A stretch of 64,000 bases of DNA from Streptomyces anulatus (GTDB lineage: Bacteria; Actinomycetota; Actinomycetes; Streptomycetales; Streptomycetaceae), in assembly GCF_000721175.1 (NCBI RefSeq), contig NZ_JOEZ01000012.1, forward strand, positions 186,001 through 250,000, written 5' to 3'. Position numbers and translations under genes: made by a program. The number at the start of each line of letters is the position of its first letter. The stretch's first letter is position 1. Under the pieces are notes generated by a model. That model saw only the letters and a program-made list of their open reading frames with translations. It was not told where the DNA came from and did not search any database. Below are positions 59,358 through 64,000 of the stretch, piece by piece.

Positions 59358-60263
59358 GTGACAGAGAGCCACGGGCACGCCGGGGCGGACGCCCGGAGAA
59401 CCCACGGGGAGACCGGGGCCGGGGCGAGCGACGGGGACACCACGACCGGGGCGAGCGATGGGGACGCGGCGGACGGGCCCGGCTCGGCCGCCAAGACGGA
59501 CCCGGTACCGCACCCGCCCGCCTTCGCCCCCGACTCCCTCGTCCTGAACCGGAAGCTGCCGCTCTGGTACCAGGTCTCCCAGTCCCTGCGGGCTTCCATA
59601 CTGGGCCGTCCGCAGGACGCCTCCGCCCGGCTGCCCACCGAGGAGCAGCTCGCCGCGCACTACGGGGTCAGCGTGCTCACCATGCGCCAGGCGCTCAAGG
59701 AACTGGAGACGGAGGGGCTGATCAGCCGGCACCGGCGACGCGGCACGTTCATCGAGCCGCGCGCCCGGCGGGTCTCCCCGGTCCGGCTGCTGGGCTCGGT
59801 CGACGCGATCGTCGCCCAGCAGTCCGGGGAGGCGACGGCCGTTCTCGGGCACGGCCCGACGGCGGTGCCCGGTGATCTCGCCGAGTTCTTCCCGGACTGC
59901 GCCGAGGTGACCTGCTACCGGCGGCTGCGCCGCGACGGCGAGAGCGACGAGCCCACCAACTGGGCGGAGAACGCGGTCCGCCCCGACATCGCCGCCCAGA
60001 TCGACGTGGCCGACCTCGAACGCTGGCCGATGACCAAGGTCCTGCGTGACGTCGTCGGGGTGAGGATCTCCCGGATCACCGACACGGTGGAGGCCCGGCT
60101 CGCCGACCCGGTCACCGCCGAGCTGCTCCAGGTCCCGCTGCTCAGCCCGATCCTGCACTACACGGGCGTGACGTACGACGCGGAGGGGCGCGTGGTGGAC
60201 GTGGCCCGGATCCGCTACCGGGGCGACCGGTTCTCCTTCTCCGTGACGGTGGAGGCCCACTGA
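59358..60263 (+). CDS. GntR/HutC-family regulator (UTRA domain)
   Basis: A 301-residue regulator. Residues 1-60 are a disordered Ser/Gly/Asp/Thr-rich leader. The winged helix is LPLWYQVSQSLRASILGRPQDASARLPTEEQLAAHYGVSVLTMRQALKELETEGLISRHRRRGTF (about 70-135). The C-terminal UTRA ligand fold includes CYRRLRRDGESDEPTNWAENAVRPDI and a final YDAEGRVVDVARIRYRGDRFSF. Its position 36 bases after hmgA suggests co-transcription and control of aromatic catabolism with a pathway metabolite as ligand, which is inference. GTG 59358 is the start. The leader is longer than usual. Confidence 0.87.
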   Translation: MTESHGHAGADARRTHGETGAGASDGDTTTGASDGDAADGPGSAAKTDPVPHPPAFAPDSLVLNRKLPLWYQVSQSLRASILGRPQDASARLPTEEQLAAHYGVSVLTMRQALKELETEGLISRHRRRGTFIEPRARRVSPVRLLGSVDAIVAQQSGEATAVLGHGPTAVPGDLAEFFPDCAEVTCYRRLRRDGESDEPTNWAENAVRPDIAAQIDVADLERWPMTKVLRDVVGVRISRITDTVEARLADPVTAELLQVPLLSPILHYTGVTYDAEGRVVDVARIRYRGDRFSFSVTVEAH

Positions 60264-60334
60264 CCCCGCCCCCCGGGAACGCCGCCCGCCGTTACGATGC
60301 GAAAGGGGCACGGCGGGCAGGGGAGGACGGGCAG

Positions 60335-61642
60335 GTGACAGCGCACGGGACGGCGGCGGCCGGCGGCGACGGGAACATCCGGTCCTCGTCTCCGGGGACG
60401 TCCGTGCCGCCGGACGGGCTCGTGTCGCTGGACGAGCTGATGCCGTGGTCCGTGAGGCCGCTGAGAACCGGCCGCGCCTGGGTGAGCGGCCCCGACCCCG
60501 TGGTGCTCCGGGCCCGCTGGGAACGGGTGGCCGCCGCCGAAGCCGCCGAGCAGGAGCGGCTGTTCGCGCCCACCCGTTCCCGTACGCCGCACACCTCGGT
60601 GGCGGCCCTGCCCGGCCGGTCCGCCGGAACGGGCCGCTTCGCCCGGGACCCGGGCCCCTGCCCCGACCCCGTACGGATCCTGCACGGCCCCTACGACGAA
60701 CAGTGGCTGCTGCCCGACCACCGGCTGATCGACGCGGCCCGTCCGGAGCTGTGGCGGGTCGCCGACGGGCAGCAGCTCTTCGCGGTCGACCACAGCTCCG
60801 CCCCCGAGGATGCCGGGCCCGCCCTGTCGGTGACCGCGCTGCTGCCCGCCGGGCACTCCCCCGCCGGGCGGCCCGGCCGGATCAGGCCGCTCTACCGCAG
60901 GCCCGGCGGCACCGAACCCAATCTGGCACCGGGTCTCCTGGACCTGCTGCGCAGGCGGCTCGGCGGCTCGGAGGCCCCGGACGCGTTCACCCCGGAAGCG
61001 GTGCTGGCATGGACCCTGGCCGCCGCCCGGCCCTCCCCCGCCGGCCTCCGGGTCCCGTTGCCGGCCGGCGCCGAGGTGTGGTCGTCGGGGGTGGCGCTCG
61101 GCCGGGAGCTGATGCGGCTCCAGTCGCGCGGGGCCCGCGGGGAGCGCCCCCGGCTGCCGGGCGGGCGCAGGCCCTATGTGCGGGCCGCGCTCCCGGCCCG
61201 CCCCACGGAGCTGGTGTACGACGCCGGGGACGAGGCGCTGATCGTCGGGGACGGCCGGATCTCACCGGTGCCCGCGGCGGCCTGGGAGTTCACGGTGGGC
61301 GGGGTGCGGGTGCTGGAGCTCTGGTTCGGGCGCCGGGCGGCGGCCGCGTCGGGCCGGAGGCCGGACGGGGCGTCCGCGGACGGTCTCGACGCGGTCGGTG
61401 CGCGCGGCTGGCCCCGGGAGTGGACCTCGGAGCTGCTCGAACTCATCACCGTACTGGCCCTCCTGGACGGCACGGCGGGGCCCCGCGAGGATGTGCGAGC
61501 CCGGCTGGAGTCGGGGCCGCTGATCGGGCCCGCCGAACTGCGGGCGGCCGGCGTACTGCCGGTCCCGCCCTCGGCACGGCGTCCCGCATCGGTGCTCGGA
61601 CACCAGGAGGAGGGCCCGGAGGGGCAGTTCGCGCTCCTCTGA
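60335..61642 (+). CDS. Type ISP restriction-enzyme C-terminal-domain protein (orphan)
   Basis: A 435-residue protein annotated by recognition of the streptomycete 'type ISP restriction/modification enzyme' pattern: LMPWSVRPLRTGRAWVSGPDPVVLRARWERV at the N-terminus, LYRRPGGTEPNLAPGLLDLLRRRLG in the middle, and YDAGDEALIVGDGRISPVPAAAWEFTVGGVRVLELWFGRR near 290-330. In full type ISP enzymes this region follows nuclease, helicase and methyltransferase domains and recognises DNA. None of those domains is present here or nearby, so restriction is not expected. A domesticated DNA-binding or methylation-unrelated role is inferred. The start is GTG 60335. Confidence 0.65.
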   Translation: MTAHGTAAAGGDGNIRSSSPGTSVPPDGLVSLDELMPWSVRPLRTGRAWVSGPDPVVLRARWERVAAAEAAEQERLFAPTRSRTPHTSVAALPGRSAGTGRFARDPGPCPDPVRILHGPYDEQWLLPDHRLIDAARPELWRVADGQQLFAVDHSSAPEDAGPALSVTALLPAGHSPAGRPGRIRPLYRRPGGTEPNLAPGLLDLLRRRLGGSEAPDAFTPEAVLAWTLAAARPSPAGLRVPLPAGAEVWSSGVALGRELMRLQSRGARGERPRLPGGRRPYVRAALPARPTELVYDAGDEALIVGDGRISPVPAAAWEFTVGGVRVLELWFGRRAAAASGRRPDGASADGLDAVGARGWPREWTSELLELITVLALLDGTAGPREDVRARLESGPLIGPAELRAAGVLPVPPSARRPASVLGHQEEGPEGQFALL

Positions 61643-61710
61643 CGGCGGGGCGAGGAGCCGAAGAGGGGCCGGAGGTGGCGAAAGATCCGGTCACCGGGTA
61701 AGCACGGGCC

Positions 61711-62907
61711 ATGAACACCTCACCACTCCCCCTCGACGGCATCACCGTGGTGGCCGTCGAGCAGGCGGTCGCCGCCCCCTTCGCCACCCGGCAGCTCGCC
61801 GACCTCGGAGCCAGGGTCATCAAGGTGGAGCGCCCGGACGGCGGCGACTTCGCACGCGGCTACGACACGGCGGCGCGCGGTCTCGCCTCGCACTTCGTCT
61901 GGTGCAACCGGGGCAAGGAGTCCCTCGCCGTCGATCTGAAGGACCCGCGTGGACTGGCGGTGGTCCGTGAACTCGTCGCCGGGGCGGACGTGTTCGTCCA
62001 GAATCTGGCCCAGGGTGCGGCGGCCCGGCTCGGGCTCGACGCCGCCTCACTCTGCGCGGCGCACGCGCGTCTGGTGGCGGTCGACATCTCCGGTTACGGG
62101 GCGGAGGGTCCCTACGCGCACAAACGGGCCTACGACATGCTCGTGCAGTGCGAGGCCGGCCTGGTCTCGGTGACGGGGACGGCGGAGCAGCCGGTGAAGG
62201 CGGGCGTTCCCGCGGCGGACATCGCGGCGGCCATGTACGCGTTCTCCGGGGTACTCGCCGCACTGCTGCGGCGGGCCACCGCCGGCCATGGGGGCCCGGT
62301 GGAGGTCTCCATGCTGGACGCGCTGGCCGAGTGGATGGGGCACCCGCTGCACCAGGGGATGCACGGCTCCGCTCCCCCGGCGCGCACCGGTCTCGCGCAC
62401 TCGGTGATCGCCCCGTACGACGCCTATCCCACGGCCGACGGCGAGCGGGTGCTGCTCTCCGTGCAGAACGACCGGGAGTGGCGGCGGCTGGCGGAACAGG
62501 TGCTCGGGCGGCCCGAGTTGGCGCAGGATCCGGACTTCGCGACGAACGCGGCACGCACCGCGAACCGGGAGCGGACCGATGCGGTGGTGGGCCGGGCGCT
62601 GGCAGGCCTGACGGGGCGGGAGGCGCTGGCCGGGCTGGAGGCGGCGGGCATCGCCTGTGCCCGGCTGAACACGGTGGCCGATGTGGCGGCCCACCCGCAG
62701 CTCGCGGCACGGGACCGGTGGCGGGAAGTGGAGTCACCGGTGGGGCCGTTGCGGGCGCTTCTGCCGCCGATCACGCTGCCCGGGAGCGAGGAGGCCCGGA
62801 TGGGTGCCGTACCGGCGCTGGGTGAGCACACCGATGCGCTGCTGCGAGCCCTGGGGATGACGGATGAGCAGGCGTCGGTGCTGCGCCGGGACGGAGTGAT
62901 CGCCTGA
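61711..62907 (+). CDS. Class III CoA-transferase (CaiB/BaiF family)
   Basis: A 398-residue enzyme that moves CoA between carboxylates. The N-terminus PLDGITVVAVEQAVAAPFATRQLADLGARVIKVERPDGGDFARGYD is characteristic. The catalytic Asp lies in KRAYDMLVQCEAGLVSVTG (about residue 141). The substrate loop VEVSMLDALAEWMGHPLHQG and the C-terminal ALGEHTDALLRALGM complete the fold. Members act on formyl-, carnitinyl-, succinyl- or phenyl-substituted acyl groups. Which applies here is unknown. ATG 61711 begins 69 bases after the ISP-like gene in the same direction. Confidence 0.92.
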   Translation: MNTSPLPLDGITVVAVEQAVAAPFATRQLADLGARVIKVERPDGGDFARGYDTAARGLASHFVWCNRGKESLAVDLKDPRGLAVVRELVAGADVFVQNLAQGAAARLGLDAASLCAAHARLVAVDISGYGAEGPYAHKRAYDMLVQCEAGLVSVTGTAEQPVKAGVPAADIAAAMYAFSGVLAALLRRATAGHGGPVEVSMLDALAEWMGHPLHQGMHGSAPPARTGLAHSVIAPYDAYPTADGERVLLSVQNDREWRRLAEQVLGRPELAQDPDFATNAARTANRERTDAVVGRALAGLTGREALAGLEAAGIACARLNTVADVAAHPQLAARDRWREVESPVGPLRALLPPITLPGSEEARMGAVPALGEHTDALLRALGMTDEQASVLRRDGVIA

Positions 62908-62956
62908 GCCGTCCCGAGCGGCGGGCCGGTCCGGACGGACGATGCCGTGCCGTGGG

Positions 62957-63220
62957 TCAGCGGCGGCTGCCGAAGAGCGAGCGCCGCAGTCGCCGCAGCG
63001 GCGCGAAGAGCGACACGCGTGCGCTCCTGCTCCGGTGGGTGTGCGCGGCATCACGCGAGGTCAGCTCACGCATCAGCAGCGTCGCTTCCGCCGAGTCGCG
63101 CTGCGGGACGACAGGGCCGCCGAGCACCGCGAGATGGCGGTCGAGGCGCGTACTGGTCGCACCGCTCCCGCATGTGATGGCAGGCACACGCGGCCTGCTT
63201 CGCACCGTTATCTGTTCCAT
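62957..63220 (-). CDS. Small basic hypothetical protein
   Basis: An 87-residue Arg-rich protein (MEQITVRSRPRVPAITCGSG to APLRRLRRSLFGSRR) with an internal HLAVLGGPVVPQRDSAEATLLMRELTSRDAAH segment that may be a helix. No family is recognised. The start at 63220 is preferred over an upstream in-frame start because of the clear break in residue composition there. It converges with the CoA-transferase gene. It could be a spurious ORF in GC-rich DNA, although its codon third positions look coding. Confidence 0.45.
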   Translation of the reverse strand: MEQITVRSRPRVPAITCGSGATSTRLDRHLAVLGGPVVPQRDSAEATLLMRELTSRDAAHTHRSRSARVSLFAPLRRLRRSLFGSRR

Positions 63221-63421
63221 GTCACTCCCCACCCGTACGAGGGCACCCGGTCCGGGCAGGTTAACCCTATCGTCCCGCGGTGACACCCGTGTATCCCGGC
63301 CACAGGATTGCGCACACACATACGGAGGTTGACGGCCCGTTACCGAATCCGCGCGATTCCAGGGCGGCTTGGGACAGTTCAGTTGGTTTGCCCCTTGCGT
63401 CACCCATCGCCGGGCCGTGCG

Positions 63422-63452
63422 GCGGGAGGCCTCGGAGGACGAGGTCTCCCGC
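63422..63452. terminator. Hairpin terminator of the SGNH gene
   Basis: GCGGGAGGCCTCG and CGAGGTCTCCCGC form a 13-bp stem (one G-U) with loop GAGGA, 36 bases after the stop of the minus-strand hydrolase gene. Confidence 0.72.
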
Positions 63453-63487
63453 GTGGGGGACGGCGGGCGGCGGAACGCTCTCCCGGG

Positions 63488-64000
63488 TCAGAGAGCGGAG
63501 TTGAGGACCGGGAGATAGCCGCCCGACTGTCCGGCGGCGGTGGGGTGGTAGGACTCGCCGATGTTGAGCCAGTTCACACTGTGCAGCCAGGCGTTGCCCG
63601 AGCAGATCTCGTGCCCGGTGAAGGTCGTCCTGACGTCACCGAAGGTGAAGCCGTGGTCCGCCGCCCGCTTGGCTGTGGCCGTGTTGAGGTGGTCGGACGC
63701 CCCGTTGATGGCGGAGCGCTCCTTCTCGCTCAGACCGGCGATGCAGCCGCCGCCGAGCTGGTAGAAGCGGGGGTAGCCGAGGACGACGATCTGCGCGGAG
63801 GGCGCCTTGGAGCGGATGGCCGTGTACACGGAGTCGAGCCGGCCGGGCAGGGTGGAGTCGACGTAGGCGCGGGCGGTGGCGATGCGGCTGAGACAGGTGG
63901 CTTCGGACTGGAGCACACAGGTCGTCATGACGTCGGCGAATCCCGCGTCGTTGCCGCCGATGGAGATCGTGACGAGGTCGGTCGAGGCGTTCAGCCGGCC
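63488..64000 (-). CDS. SGNH/GDSL hydrolase, 3' part (cut by window edge)
   Basis: The last 170 codons or so of a lipase/esterase. The visible part starts inside block III, DLVTISIGGNDAGFADVMTTC, where Gly-Asn-Asp form the oxyanion hole. It continues with APSAQIVVLGYPRFYQLGGGC and ends with GNAWLHSVNWLNIGESYHPTAAGQSGGYLPVLNSAL, which carries the catalytic Asp/His block HPTAAG. Four visible cysteines suggest disulfides, as in secreted Streptomyces GDSL lipases. The catalytic serine and signal peptide lie beyond position 64000. An internal ATG at 63928 is not the true start. Confidence 0.9.
   Translation of the reverse strand, partial: GRLNASTDLVTISIGGNDAGFADVMTTCVLQSEATCLSRIATARAYVDSTLPGRLDSVYTAIRSKAPSAQIVVLGYPRFYQLGGGCIAGLSEKERSAINGASDHLNTATAKRAADHGFTFGDVRTTFTGHEICSGNAWLHSVNWLNIGESYHPTAAGQSGGYLPVLNSAL

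Noticed and set aside
63488..63928. SGNH hydrolase as a complete 146-residue protein starting at 63928
   Set aside because: The frame continues upstream into SIGGNDAGFADV, the block III motif, so the gene is simply cut by the window edge.

Overview
The window is chromosomal DNA from a Streptomyces-type actinomycete. The evidence is very high GC with strong third-position bias, a long and a short chaplin gene side by side, a mycothiol-dependent formaldehyde dehydrogenase, many TetR/GntR-controlled catabolic operons, and GC-rich hairpin terminators. Most of it reads as core chromosome. The order chaplins, gluconate operon, SoxR, CitMHS, hmgA and GDSL lipase resembles the arrangement I recall from the S. 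coelicolor core, but I could not run an alignment. The stretch 31.9-41.1 kb stands out as an accessory block resembling a small secondary-metabolite gene cluster.

Layout. 0-5.6 kb: F420-type oxidoreductase, aldo/keto reductase, a RecD2-like protein with a ruined Walker A, and small conserved proteins. 5.6-8.6 kb: LAQTG-anchored long chaplin, short chaplin, M20 peptidase, tRNA-Leu(GAG). 8.6-16.9 kb: pseudouridine synthase, mycothiol-dependent dehydrogenase with an MBL hydrolase, gntR/gntK/gntP, APC permease, helical-repeat protein. 17-24 kb: ASCH protein, FAD dehydrogenase, Nudix, paired DUF202 proteins, quinone-type reductase, and a kinase/acyl-CoA dehydrogenase pair matching split ACAD10/11. 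24-31.7 kb: secreted M28 aminopeptidase, an SDR/acyl-CoA ligase/TetR operon, a NamZ-type muramidase, a frameshifted GNAT, and a zinc-ribbon protein.

31.9-41.1 kb: a tightly packed minus-strand operon encodes an MIO aminomutase very like the tyrosine 2,3-aminomutase SgcC4, an adenylate-forming enzyme (LuxE/EhpF type), a LuxC/aldehyde-dehydrogenase-type reductase and a zinc alcohol dehydrogenase. Divergent from it are a PhyH-type dioxygenase and an O-methyltransferase, followed by a LuxR-type regulator and a helical protein of unknown function. Read as a pathway, this suggests Tyr/Phe to beta-amino acid, acyl adenylate, aldehyde and then 3-amino-3-aryl-propanol, with hydroxylation and O-methylation. 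No NRPS, PKS or enediyne gene is present. This is the best candidate for an undescribed system.

41.5-64 kb: soxR, a MaoC hydratase with its TetR, an acyl-CoA dehydrogenase with its TetR, an ArsR protein, a DMT exporter, PPK2, alcohol and aldehyde dehydrogenases, DinB and VOC proteins, a CitMHS citrate transporter, a molybdopterin oxidoreductase, a TetR, homogentisate dioxygenase, a GntR/UTRA regulator, an orphan type ISP specificity-like protein, a class III CoA-transferase, and the 3' part of an SGNH hydrolase cut by the window edge. Several operator-like palindromes recur at separate promoters and suggest small TetR regulons spread across the window.
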